Source: UKL13-2 sp038321965
GTDB taxonomy: Bacteria; Pseudomonadota; Gammaproteobacteria; Burkholderiales; Usitatibacteraceae
Length of the DNA stretch: 64,000 nucleotides
NCBI GenBank assembly: GCA_038321965.1
Contig: JBBQFL010000001.1
Span: 124,001 to 188,000, forward strand
Direction of reading: 5' to 3'
Part shown: positions 7,334-15,736 of the stretch, piece after piece
Position numbering within the stretch: position 1 is the first letter of the stretch
How the letters are laid out: each line of letters starts with the position of its first letter
Program-made: the position numbers and the translations under genes
Notes under the pieces: model-generated
What the model saw: only the letters and a program-made list of their open reading frames with translations
What the model was told of the DNA's origin: nothing
Database searches by the model: none

Positions 7334-8566
7334 TTAAACTCTGCGCGCTGGAGAAGGAGTTACGGAAAATTGCTTCCAACCGATTTCGGGATTGACCGAT
7401 GTGAGTTGCATGCGGCTGCCATCATGTTTCCCAAATTGCATCGTAAAGCGACACCATTTTGCATCGTGGCGTCTAATAAATGGCCAACGACTTGGAACAA
7501 TGTCGTCATTGAAGAAATCAAATGCGGCGAAGGTCCCAAAATTGCTGAATGCGGTCCATTTTGGCAGTGGCATACCGGGGCATCTGTGTGGCAAAAGTAG
7601 TGATTTTCTTTGGACTGACACCCATAACACCTTGGAATCATTTCGTCTACGCCGCAGACGCACCTCATCCCACACGACGAGAGCCGCCGACACCGACGAA
7701 TGGTCATCGTGAAGAAGTTCACGCAACTGATTGGCGACCTGTATAACTTGCATTGGCGTATCACTTGACGCACCCCGCTCAAGTATTCCAATGGCGCGGC
7801 GTAAATCCAAGACAAGTAATCCGATAGCGCTATTTGTAGACCCGCGGAATTTCTTATTCGCACTCCTAACTGCATTCTTTACTGCGGTACCTCCTGATGA
7901 CTGCGGCTGTTTGCATTCCACATGAAAAATCTGTCGCGTCTCGACTTCTGTGACAATGAACTCAATACGCGACGAAACTGGGATTTGTTGTACGTCAAAG
8001 CCATTTCCTAGGCACCATGCGAGCGTCGACAATTCAGATTGAACGCTTAGAAAAGCCGCATCATCTTTTGCACGACACCTTGCGCGAATTTCGTCGGCAC
8101 GATCAACATATAGTGGAAAGTCGCCAAGGCGCAGAGACTTACCAGCGCCGCTAACGATATATAGATTGTAGGCGTCGTGTTGCATGCCAAGCTTCCATCG
8201 CTCTTCGCGCTCCACCAAATTCAATTTCATCCTTCCGTTGTTGGCGATGGACTCAACGCAGTATTGCCATTGCTTCGAAACCAAGTGGGGCGTTCGTGTC
8301 CTTGCGGGCGACTCAAGCCATTCAATACCAACGAGATCCTCCAAGAGAATCTTTAGAAATTCGAAAAGCTCGTTATCGTCATTTCGATTCATTTCAAAGC
8401 TGGGAACTGGGATTGAAGCGAGCGGCAAAATAGTCGATTTCCCGAGCGTGACTTGAATGCCTGCATTGGAATAGTTAGAGCTAGATGCGATGCATTCGAA
8501 TGTCACTAGGTCGAGTCTGAAAAAGGGCGGCGCCACGCTAAATTGCCTCGAAATAGCTTGCGGCAC
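7334..8566 (-). CDS. PD-(D/E)XK nuclease-like hypothetical protein
   Basis: 410 residues from a GTG at 8566; a stop lies directly upstream in frame. I do not recognise a named family. The centre has the order expected for a PD-(D/E)XK core: Glu178 in a helix (SELSTLAW), Glu202 in strand IEFIVTEVE, and Glu217-Cys-Lys219 in strand IFHVECKQ. After these come an Ala- and Lys-rich helix (NAVRSANKKF) and a hydrophobic strand AIGLLVLDL. This suggests a DNA-cleaving or defence-type enzyme, not proven. Three sampled 60-base lines average near 49% G+C, below the polA line sampled (55%). It follows polA by 56 bases on the same strand; horizontal gain is likely. Confidence 0.65.
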   Translation of the reverse strand: MPQAISRQFSVAPPFFRLDLVTFECIASSSNYSNAGIQVTLGKSTILPLASIPVPSFEMNRNDDNELFEFLKILLEDLVGIEWLESPARTRTPHLVSKQWQYCVESIANNGRMKLNLVEREERWKLGMQHDAYNLYIVSGAGKSLRLGDFPLYVDRADEIRARCRAKDDAAFLSVQSELSTLAWCLGNGFDVQQIPVSSRIEFIVTEVETRQIFHVECKQPQSSGGTAVKNAVRSANKKFRGSTNSAIGLLVLDLRRAIGILERGASSDTPMQVIQVANQLRELLHDDHSSVSAALVVWDEVRLRRRRNDSKVLWVSVQRKSLLLPHRCPGMPLPKWTAFSNFGTFAAFDFFNDDIVPSRWPFIRRHDAKWCRFTMQFGKHDGSRMQLTSVNPEIGWKQFSVTPSPARRV

Positions 8567-8622
8567 CTACCATTCCGTGTCTCATGTCGAATGCGCGCGC
8601 AAGTGTGGATCCCCTAGTCTCA

Positions 8623-11442
8623 CTAATGCGCCTCCTCCCAATTCATCCCCACCCCCGGCTCCGCCACTAGCGGCACATCCAGCTTCGCCACCCCACTCAT
8701 CAGCTCTGGCACCTTCGCTTTCACCCGCTCCAACTCAGACTCGGGCACCTCCAACACCAACTCATCGTGCACCTGCATGATCATGCGCGTGCTCAGCTTT
8801 TCACTCTCCAGCCAACCCTGCACCGCGATCATCGCCAGCTTGATCAAGTCCGCCGCAGTACCTTGCATCGGTGCATTGATCGCCGCGCGTTCGGCCCCTT
8901 GCCGGCGGCCCTGATTGCCGCTCTTGATATCGGGTAGCCACAGGCGGCGACCGAATACGGTTTCAACGAAGCCGCGTTCGTGCGCTTCGGCACGCGTGCG
9001 CTGCATGTACGCGGCGACGCCTGGGTAGCGGGTGAAGTATTTGTCGATGTATTGCTTTGCGGCGGAATTATCGATGCCCAGATTGCTGGCGAGTCCGTAG
9101 GCGCTCATGCCGTAAATCAATCCGAAGTTGATGACTTTCGCATAGCGGCGATGTTCGCTGCTTACCTGGTCACGCGGCACGCTGAAAACTTCTGACGCGG
9201 TGGCGCGATGTACGTCTTCGCCTTTGGCAAAGGCATCGAGCAGGCCTGCGTCGCCGGAGAGATGCGCCATGATGCGCAGCTCGATTTGCGAATAGTCCAC
9301 CGAAAGAATCTTGCCACCCGGTGGCGCAATGAATGCCTCGCGAATGCGACGGCCTTCCGCAGTGCGTACAGGGATGTTTTGCAGATTGGGGTCGTTGGAC
9401 GACAAGCGGCCCGTGACGGCAATCGCCTGCCCGTAGTTGGTATGCACGCGACCGGTCTTGGGGTTGACCATGCGTGGCAGCTTGTCGGTGTACGTGCTCT
9501 TGAGTTTGGCGACGCTGCGATATTCAAGAATGATCTTCGGCAACGGGTAGTCCTCGGCAAGCTTGGCGAGTGTTTCCTCATCAGTGCTCGGCGCGCCGCC
9601 GGGCGTTTTCTTCAGCGGCTTGATGCCCTTCTTGTTGAAGAGGATTTCGGCGAGTTGCTTCGGCGAGCCTAAGTTGAACGGCTGGCCCGCTTCCTCGTGC
9701 GCCTTGGCTTCCAGTTCCATCATCTTCAGGCCGAGTTCGCCGGATTGCTTATCCAGTAGCGCCCCGTCGATCAGCACGCCGTTGCGCTCTATCGTCAGCA
9801 GCACATGCGTGGTCGGCATTTCGATCTGCTCGTAGACGTAGCGCAACTTTTCATCAGACGAAATCTGCGGGTAGAGTGCACCCTGCAATTGCAGCGTAAC
9901 GTCCGAATCTTCAGAGGAATACTTGGTGGCGGTGTCGATGGCCACTTGGTCGAAGCTGATTTGCGACGCGCCCTTGCCGGCCACGTCGGCGAATGAAATG
10001 GTATCGGTCACACCGAGATGACGTGAGGCCAGCGATTCCATGTCGTGGCGCTGATGGCTTTCCAGCACATACGATTGCAGCAGCGTGTCGTGCTGATAAC
10101 CTTTCACGGCAATGCCGTGGTTCGCAAATACGTGCAGATCGTACTTGATGTTCTGGCCGAGTTTTTTCTTGCTGGCGTCTTCAAGCCAGGGTCGCAGTTT
10201 GGCAATCGACTTGTCAAAATCGAGCTGGTCTGGTGCGCCGGGGTAGATATGCCGCAATGGCAGATAGGCAGCTTCGCCTGCGACGCAGGCGAACGAGAGG
10301 CCGACAATCTGCGCCTGAATCTGGTCGAGGCTGGTGGTTTCGGTGTCTAGGGCAACCAATTCAGTCGCGTTGAGCTTGGCGATCCATTTGTCTAGCTGCT
10401 CGTCAGTGCTGATGCATTCGTAGTTTCGTGTGGCGATGAAGGTGGTTTGTTGTGTAGCGGGTTCGCCGGAGGACCAACGGGTGGCGGAGGCGTCTTTGTC
10501 TGCTTGCTTGAAAACGGCAGAAGCAGATTCCTCACCCGCTGAATCCGGGTTCGAAATGACATTGCCCGTTTGGGATGGTGCGCCCTTGTGCAAGGCAGCG
10601 CGCATGCCCTTGAAACCGAATTGCTCGTACAGCTTGTCGAGCCTGGCTACATCGCGCTCTTTGTGGTCGATGGTGTCGAAGTCGAACGGCAGCGGCACAT
10701 CACATTTCACCGTGACCAGAACACGGCCGGTGGGCAGCCAGTCGAGCGCCTTGCGCAGATTCTCGCCGACTACTCCTTTGATGTTGGCGGCATTGGCAAT
10801 CACGCCATCCAGCGAGCCGTATTCGGCAATCCATTTCGCGGCAGTCTTCGGCCCGACCTTTTCTACTCCGGGAACGTTATCGACGGTGTCTCCCATCAGC
10901 GCCAGGTAATCGATGATGCGGTCCGGCAGTACGCCGAATTTTTCTTTCACGCCTTGCGGTGAGAGCTTGTCGCCGGACATGGTGTTGTACCAGATCACGC
11001 TGTCGTTCACGAGTTGCGCAAGGTCCTTGTCGCCGGTGGAAATGATCGAATCCACGCCGCGCGCGGTGGCGTGTTTGGTCAGCGTGCCGATGACATCGTC
11101 GGCTTCCATGCCGGCCACTTCCACACACGGCCAGCCCAGCGCTTCGGCGACTTCGCGGATCGGCGCGATCTGTTTGCCGAGGTCTTCTGGCATCTTTTCG
11201 CGGTTGGCTTTGTATTCGGGATAGATGTCGTCGCGGAAGGTTTTGCCTCTGGGGTCAAACACGCAGGCGCTATAATCAGCGGGATACTCATCACGAAGTT
11301 TGTTGAGCATGTTAGCCACACCGTAGATCGCGCCGGTGGGCTCACCGGTCGGCGAACGAAAGTCCGGCATGGCGTGGAAAGCGCGATAAAAATAGCTCGA
11401 AATATCGACAAGCAGCAGGCGTGGTCTTGCAGATGCGCTCAT
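8623..11442 (-). CDS. polA: DNA polymerase I
   Basis: 939 residues from the ATG at 11442 (start MSASARPRLLLVD). The N-terminal 5' nuclease occupies residues 1-290 (STGDKDLAQLV, GDTVDNVPGVEKVGPKTA). A low-complexity linker lies near 290-330. The 3'-5' proofreading domain has the DxE pair Asp366/Glu368 (ALDTETTSLD), so exonuclease activity is probably retained. The polymerase domain shows motif A (SVDYSQIELRIMAHLSGD), motif B (RRYAKVINFGLIYG) and motif C (MQVHDELVLEV). The enzyme fills gaps and removes Okazaki RNA primers. It is divergent from the LOG gene with only 23 bases between starts. Confidence 0.97.
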   Translation of the reverse strand: MSASARPRLLLVDISSYFYRAFHAMPDFRSPTGEPTGAIYGVANMLNKLRDEYPADYSACVFDPRGKTFRDDIYPEYKANREKMPEDLGKQIAPIREVAEALGWPCVEVAGMEADDVIGTLTKHATARGVDSIISTGDKDLAQLVNDSVIWYNTMSGDKLSPQGVKEKFGVLPDRIIDYLALMGDTVDNVPGVEKVGPKTAAKWIAEYGSLDGVIANAANIKGVVGENLRKALDWLPTGRVLVTVKCDVPLPFDFDTIDHKERDVARLDKLYEQFGFKGMRAALHKGAPSQTGNVISNPDSAGEESASAVFKQADKDASATRWSSGEPATQQTTFIATRNYECISTDEQLDKWIAKLNATELVALDTETTSLDQIQAQIVGLSFACVAGEAAYLPLRHIYPGAPDQLDFDKSIAKLRPWLEDASKKKLGQNIKYDLHVFANHGIAVKGYQHDTLLQSYVLESHQRHDMESLASRHLGVTDTISFADVAGKGASQISFDQVAIDTATKYSSEDSDVTLQLQGALYPQISSDEKLRYVYEQIEMPTTHVLLTIERNGVLIDGALLDKQSGELGLKMMELEAKAHEEAGQPFNLGSPKQLAEILFNKKGIKPLKKTPGGAPSTDEETLAKLAEDYPLPKIILEYRSVAKLKSTYTDKLPRMVNPKTGRVHTNYGQAIAVTGRLSSNDPNLQNIPVRTAEGRRIREAFIAPPGGKILSVDYSQIELRIMAHLSGDAGLLDAFAKGEDVHRATASEVFSVPRDQVSSEHRRYAKVINFGLIYGMSAYGLASNLGIDNSAAKQYIDKYFTRYPGVAAYMQRTRAEAHERGFVETVFGRRLWLPDIKSGNQGRRQGAERAAINAPMQGTAADLIKLAMIAVQGWLESEKLSTRMIMQVHDELVLEVPESELERVKAKVPELMSGVAKLDVPLVAEPGVGMNWEEAH

Positions 11443-11465
11443 GGCAGTCTTTGGAGTATGCGAAG

Positions 11466-12218
11466 TTGAAACAATCTCAAAACGGGGCAAAGCACGGCGG
11501 GAAAGTCCCCAAGCCATCTGATCCGTACATGAAACAGCAGTCGTTGATCGCCGCACGTGAATCGTGGTGGATGTTCAATATTATCGCTGAAATGGTCACC
11601 GCCTCGGAGAGGCTGGCGGGGGTGTCGCCGGCAGTGGCGATTTTCGGTAGCGCGCGGCTGAAGTCCGACAGCCCTCATTACGCGACGACAGAAATCATTG
11701 CGCGAAAATTGTCTGACGCGGGATTCAGCGTCTTGTCCGGCGGTGGCCCGGGCATCATGGAAGCGGCCAACAAGGGTGCCGTCGCGGGTAAAAGTCCCAG
11801 CGTCGGGCTCAATATCTTTCTGCCGTTCGAGCAGAGTGGAAATGGCTATCAAGACGTATCGATGATGTTCCAGCACTTCTTTGCGCGCAAAACCATGTTC
11901 GTCAAACACGCGGCAGCTTATGTCGTGATGCCGGGTGGGTTCGGCACGCTCGATGAACTCTCGGAAGCATTGACGCTCATACAGACAGGGAAGATCCGAC
12001 GCTTCCCGGTTATTCTGGTCGGCAGTGAATTCTGGCGCGGCTTGATCGACTGGATCAAAACCACGCTGGTGAATGAAAAAGTGATCAGTCCCGGCGATGT
12101 CAATTTGTTCAAGGTGATCGACGATCCCGATCAAATCGTCGCCGCTATTTTTGATCACTACGCTGATCGCGGCTTTACGCCATCGCCCGATGAACGCGCG
12201 CTCGAAATGACCCTGTAG
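11466..12218 (+). CDS. LOG family Rossmann-fold hydrolase
   Basis: 250 residues from the TTG at 11466, chosen because GGAG lies 9 bases upstream; in-frame GTG (11421) and ATG (11433) codons overlap polA. The family motifs are clear: IFGSARLKSDSP, SGGGPGIMEAANKGA and PGGFGTLDELSEAL. LOG ('lonely guy') enzymes release the base from nucleoside monophosphates, and bacterial members act as nucleotide N-glycosidases. It is of the TIGR00730 type. It shares its very short upstream region with polA, so their promoters must lie within each other's 5' ends. Confidence 0.9.
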   Translation: MKQSQNGAKHGGKVPKPSDPYMKQQSLIAARESWWMFNIIAEMVTASERLAGVSPAVAIFGSARLKSDSPHYATTEIIARKLSDAGFSVLSGGGPGIMEAANKGAVAGKSPSVGLNIFLPFEQSGNGYQDVSMMFQHFFARKTMFVKHAAAYVVMPGGFGTLDELSEALTLIQTGKIRRFPVILVGSEFWRGLIDWIKTTLVNEKVISPGDVNLFKVIDDPDQIVAAIFDHYADRGFTPSPDERALEMTL

Positions 12219-12248
12219 CCTGTCAGCCATTGTCTGGAGAAGTTCGCC

Positions 12249-12608
12249 ATGCGTACGCTTAACCGATTTTTCGCGATGTTGATGATTATGACTTTTGCCT
12301 TTGGGGCGCTGGCACAAAGCCAACCGCGGCCGCGGCCCAAGGATGTTCAGCCCGTTGAAGATATTCCACCACCGCCGGATATCAAGGATGTCGATCCGGC
12401 GAAGGACATCAAGGTCACCACGCGCCAGTCCGGCACGGACACGATCGAGGAGTATCGAATTGGTGGCAGGATGTATAAGCAACGCATACAGCCTGCAGCT
12501 GGTCCGGCTTATTTTCTGATCGATGAAAAAGGCGAAGGGAAATTTGTTCGCGTGGATGGGCCGGATTTGAAAGCGTCGGTACCGATGTGGGTGCTGTTCA
12601 CCTGGTAA
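12249..12608 (+). CDS. DUF2782 secreted protein
   Basis: 119 residues. A signal peptide covers 1-22 (ends GALAQ). A Pro/Asp-rich linker (PPPPDIKDVDPAKD) is followed by the DUF2782 core with TIEEYRIGGRMYKQRI and AYFLIDEKGEG. The family has no assigned function. I know it as a common neighbour of polA and thrB in Proteobacteria, and the same arrangement is seen here. TCTGGAGAA precedes the ATG. Confidence 0.88.
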   Translation: MRTLNRFFAMLMIMTFAFGALAQSQPRPRPKDVQPVEDIPPPPDIKDVDPAKDIKVTTRQSGTDTIEEYRIGGRMYKQRIQPAAGPAYFLIDEKGEGKFVRVDGPDLKASVPMWVLFTW

Positions 12609-12655
12609 AAACCAGCATTGAGCGGCGTTGAAATTGATTTGTTGATTGGTAATGA

Positions 12656-13636
12656 GTGAGCGTATTTACCCCGATTACTACCGCTAAGGCGCGCGCCTTT
12701 GTCGCCCCTTACAACGTGGGTGACATCATCGATTTCCAGAATATCGCCGCCGGCGTCGAGAATTCGAATTTTTTCGTCACCACCACTGAGGGACGTTACG
12801 TACTCACCATCTTCGAGAAAATTCCGCGGCAGGATCTCGACTTCTATATGGGGTTGATGCTGCATCTACATGCAGACGGTGTGGCTTGCGCAGAGCCATT
12901 GGCGACAGGCGATGGCACGGTGATACGCCAACTAGAAGGCAAGCCCGCTGTGCTGGTCACGCGCTTGGCGGGCAATGATATGGCCCACCCCGCGCCGCAA
13001 GATTGCCACGCCGTGGGAGCGGCACTAGCCAAAATGCATGCGGCTGCACAATCGTTTGGTCTCAAGATGGCCAACTGGCGCGGCTTTTCGTGGTGGCAAG
13101 CTTATGCCGCCGAGTTAAGAGAGCATTTGTCGGCCGACGAAGCTGCGCAGATTGCTGCGGAGATTGCGCATCAGCGCAACTTCGACCAGCTCGCTCTGCC
13201 GCGTGGCGTCATTCACGGCGACCTGTTTCGCGACAATATTTTGTGGGATGACCACGGCACCCATCACACGCCGCAGGTGATCGATTTCTACTTCGCCTGC
13301 AATGAACAATTGCTGTTTGACGTGGCAGTCACGGCCAATGACTGGTGCCTCGATTTTTCGGCATATCCTGCAGCAAGGCTGCACGCCGCCAATGCGCGCG
13401 CGTTGTTGGCCGGTTATGCCAGCGTCCGCCAATTTACGGATGCCGAAGTCGCCGCGTGGCCGCAGATGTTGCGCGCGGCTGCCTTGCGTACGTGGCTGGG
13501 CCGCCTGGGTTATCATCACTTCCCGCGCGACTCGGCGCTTACGCACCCTAAAGATCATCCGTTTTCTTTGCGCCTCTTGCACTTTCACACCACTCACGAA
13601 TCAGACAATCGCGCATTGATGCCATCGGCATCCTGA
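12656..13636 (+). CDS. thrB: Homoserine kinase, ThrB type II
   Basis: 326 residues from a GTG at 12656. It has the aminoglycoside-phosphotransferase fold used by this ThrB type, with N-terminal NFFVTTTEGRYVLTIFE and the catalytic loop VIHGDLFRDNILW followed by VIDFYFA. The product phosphorylates L-homoserine with ATP in threonine synthesis. No thrA or thrC lies in the window. It is preceded by the DUF2782 gene and followed at 25 bases by a membrane protein gene, so the three may be cotranscribed. Confidence 0.93.
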   Translation: MSVFTPITTAKARAFVAPYNVGDIIDFQNIAAGVENSNFFVTTTEGRYVLTIFEKIPRQDLDFYMGLMLHLHADGVACAEPLATGDGTVIRQLEGKPAVLVTRLAGNDMAHPAPQDCHAVGAALAKMHAAAQSFGLKMANWRGFSWWQAYAAELREHLSADEAAQIAAEIAHQRNFDQLALPRGVIHGDLFRDNILWDDHGTHHTPQVIDFYFACNEQLLFDVAVTANDWCLDFSAYPAARLHAANARALLAGYASVRQFTDAEVAAWPQMLRAAALRTWLGRLGYHHFPRDSALTHPKDHPFSLRLLHFHTTHESDNRALMPSAS

Positions 13637-13661
13637 CCACCGGCGCTACAAGACTTTTACT

Positions 13662-14378
13662 ATGCGTGTTATCGACGTACCCGCCAGTGCTGGTTTCGCC
13701 TGGATCAAGATGTCTTTCCTGATGTTTCGCGCACAACCAACGGGGTGGCTGACGCTGCTGGCCGCGTGGTTGCTGGCCTCGCTGGGATTGTTAATCGTGC
13801 CGTTTATTGGCGGCGCCATTTTCGGCATTCTGCAGCCTGGATTTTTTGCCAGTTTTGTCATCGCCGCGCGCGATCAGGAGGCAGGCCAGCCGGTGGGTGT
13901 GCATCAGTTGCTCGCCGCGTTTCGGTTTAACGGCAAGCCGCTGGTTACCATCGGCTCGATTACCCTGCTTGCAAACTTGTTGGTATTCGGCATTCTGGTC
14001 ATGGTGGGTTTTCCCGTGACGATGGAAGCTGGCTTAGACGGTATTCCCGACATGGCTGGATACGCTCGAACGCTACAGGGCAAGGAGTGGATCGTGTGGC
14101 TGGGTTTGGCGCTGTCGATGGTAGTAAAAGGCGTGCTCTGGTTTACCTGCGCCCTGCTCGCGTTGAACCAGATGCCCGCTACGCATGCGATACGCTGGAG
14201 CTTTTATGCGCTGGTCGCCAATATCCTGCCGATACTGGTTTTCGCTGCGTTAATGACCGTAATTTTTATCTTAGCCGCGATTCCCTTTCTGCTTGGCATG
14301 TTCATCGCTATTCCCATTTTCGCCATCGCCCATTACGTGAGCTATCGGGACCTGTTTCACGTGGCGGATACGGCCTAA
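13662..14378 (+). CDS. BPSS1780 family membrane protein
   Basis: 238 residues with about six hydrophobic segments, the first after LMFRAQPTGW. The N-terminal VDVPA/VIDVPASAGFAWI type start, FFASFVIAARDQEAG and the loop QLLAAFRFNGK are as I recall for the BPSS1780 group of betaproteobacterial inner-membrane proteins. Function is unknown. It follows thrB closely on the same strand. Confidence 0.8.
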   Translation: MRVIDVPASAGFAWIKMSFLMFRAQPTGWLTLLAAWLLASLGLLIVPFIGGAIFGILQPGFFASFVIAARDQEAGQPVGVHQLLAAFRFNGKPLVTIGSITLLANLLVFGILVMVGFPVTMEAGLDGIPDMAGYARTLQGKEWIVWLGLALSMVVKGVLWFTCALLALNQMPATHAIRWSFYALVANILPILVFAALMTVIFILAAIPFLLGMFIAIPIFAIAHYVSYRDLFHVADTA

Positions 14379-14536
14379 CCTGCATTTGTTAATGCCCGCG
14401 CTTTTTTTCAACACATTGTGGTTACAATTGCAGCGTGTGTCGAGGCACACCTTTCACCCGGCAGCTAAGCAACTGATCTGCAAAAACAAGAAATTAACAC
14501 TCGTGGTGAAAGCATTACATGATTGGGGAAATGCTC

Positions 14537-15643
14537 ATGAAGGTTCCGACAGGGGGCTGGCTACTGGTCGCGATGATCGCGATCACCGCCCACGCGGCCG
14601 ATGTAAACATTGGCCAGTCCACTCCGCTGACTGGTGCGAACGCCGAACTCGGCAACGATATTCGTAACGGTGCGCGCGCCTATTTTGAAAAAATAAATGC
14701 TGCCGGCGGCGTGAATGGGCACAAGATCAACTTCGTGTCGCTCAACGACAAAAACGAGACGGCCCTGTCGGCAGAGAATACCAAGAAGCTGCTGGGTGAA
14801 CACAATGTCGTGGCGTTGTTTGGCTATGCCTCCGCCACCTTGAGCATTCCCGCAATGCCATTTGTAAAAGAGGCCAAGACGCCTTTTTTTGCGCCATTCA
14901 CGGGTGCCGATACCATTCGCAAACAAAATGATTTTGTCTATACGATTCGCGCCACCTACAACGACGAGATCGAAAAGATCATCAACTTCTGGGGAGGCCT
15001 GGGTTCAACGCGGGTCACGGTGCTGCATTACGACGACGCCGTGGGCAAACAGAACTTCGAGACGGTAGCCAAGACGCTGCAGAAATTCGGCAAGCAGCCC
15101 ACCAGCATCGCCATCAAGCGCAACGCGGAATTGCCGGAAGATGTCATCGGCAAGATTATCGAATCCAACCCGCAGATCGTCGTTGTGACCACCTTGTATG
15201 CACCGGCGGCGCAAATGGTCAAGCTGCTGCGCGCGGCAAACAAACCGTACATGGTTACCAGTCTGTCTTTCGTCGGCGCAAGTCAACTGGCCAAAGCACT
15301 GGGGCCGGATGCCGCTGGAATTTCGGTTGGCTTGACTGTGCCGACCGCAAAATCCGCGAACATACCAGTCGTAAAAGAGTGCGTTGAAGCCTGGACCGCG
15401 CTAGGGCAGAAGGAAACCATGTCGGTAACTGCAATTGAGTCGTGCATCGCCGCCAAAGTGCTGGTAGAGGGCATACGCAAAGCCGGCAAAGACGTCACGC
15501 GCGAGAGTTTGCAGCGGGCACTTTCATCGCTCGGCAAGATTGACGTGGGTGGCCACGTGATCGAATTCAAACCCGGCTTTCATCACGGTGGCAAGTTTGT
15601 AGACATCGGCGTGATTTTGCCCAACGGTGAGCTTCGCAGCTAA
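14537..15643 (+). CDS. ABC transporter substrate-binding protein, LivK-like
   Basis: 368 residues from the ATG at 14537, which has GGGGA 7 bases upstream; earlier in-frame starts at 14519 and 14531 fit less well. The signal peptide ends AITAHAAD. The mature protein begins VNIGQSTPLTGANAELG, typical of type I periplasmic binding proteins for branched-chain amino acids and related ligands. Other family marks are NGARAYFEKINAAGGV and FFAPFTGADTIR. No permease or ATPase gene is nearby, so it is an orphan binding protein. The ligand cannot be predicted. Confidence 0.88.
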   Translation: MKVPTGGWLLVAMIAITAHAADVNIGQSTPLTGANAELGNDIRNGARAYFEKINAAGGVNGHKINFVSLNDKNETALSAENTKKLLGEHNVVALFGYASATLSIPAMPFVKEAKTPFFAPFTGADTIRKQNDFVYTIRATYNDEIEKIINFWGGLGSTRVTVLHYDDAVGKQNFETVAKTLQKFGKQPTSIAIKRNAELPEDVIGKIIESNPQIVVVTTLYAPAAQMVKLLRAANKPYMVTSLSFVGASQLAKALGPDAAGISVGLTVPTAKSANIPVVKECVEAWTALGQKETMSVTAIESCIAAKVLVEGIRKAGKDVTRESLQRALSSLGKIDVGGHVIEFKPGFHHGGKFVDIGVILPNGELRS

Positions 15644-15654
15644 GCAGTGCAGAA

Positions 15655-15712
15655 CAAGCATTGGCGGGCCTCCCATGGCGAAAATGTCCCGAAAGGCTCG
15701 CCAATAGGCGAT
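15655..15712. repeat. Imperfect palindromic intergenic repeat, copy 1
   Basis: Arms 15660-15671 and 15694-15705 are complementary at 11 of 12 positions. The element lies between convergent genes ending at 15643 and 15737. Over about 56 bp it aligns with 50683-50740 at roughly 70% identity by eye. It shares its end motifs (TGGCGGGC and CGCCAATA types) with 25500-25558. It may act as a terminator or be a degenerate REP-like element. Confidence 0.45.
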
Positions 15713-15736
15713 CTACTAAAATTTTCGTAAGCGCCT

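Noticed and set aside
11439..12482. A 347-codon minus-strand open frame across the LOG and DUF2782 genes
   Set aside because: Both plus-strand genes have clear motifs and ribosome-binding sites; the opposite frame is a shadow.
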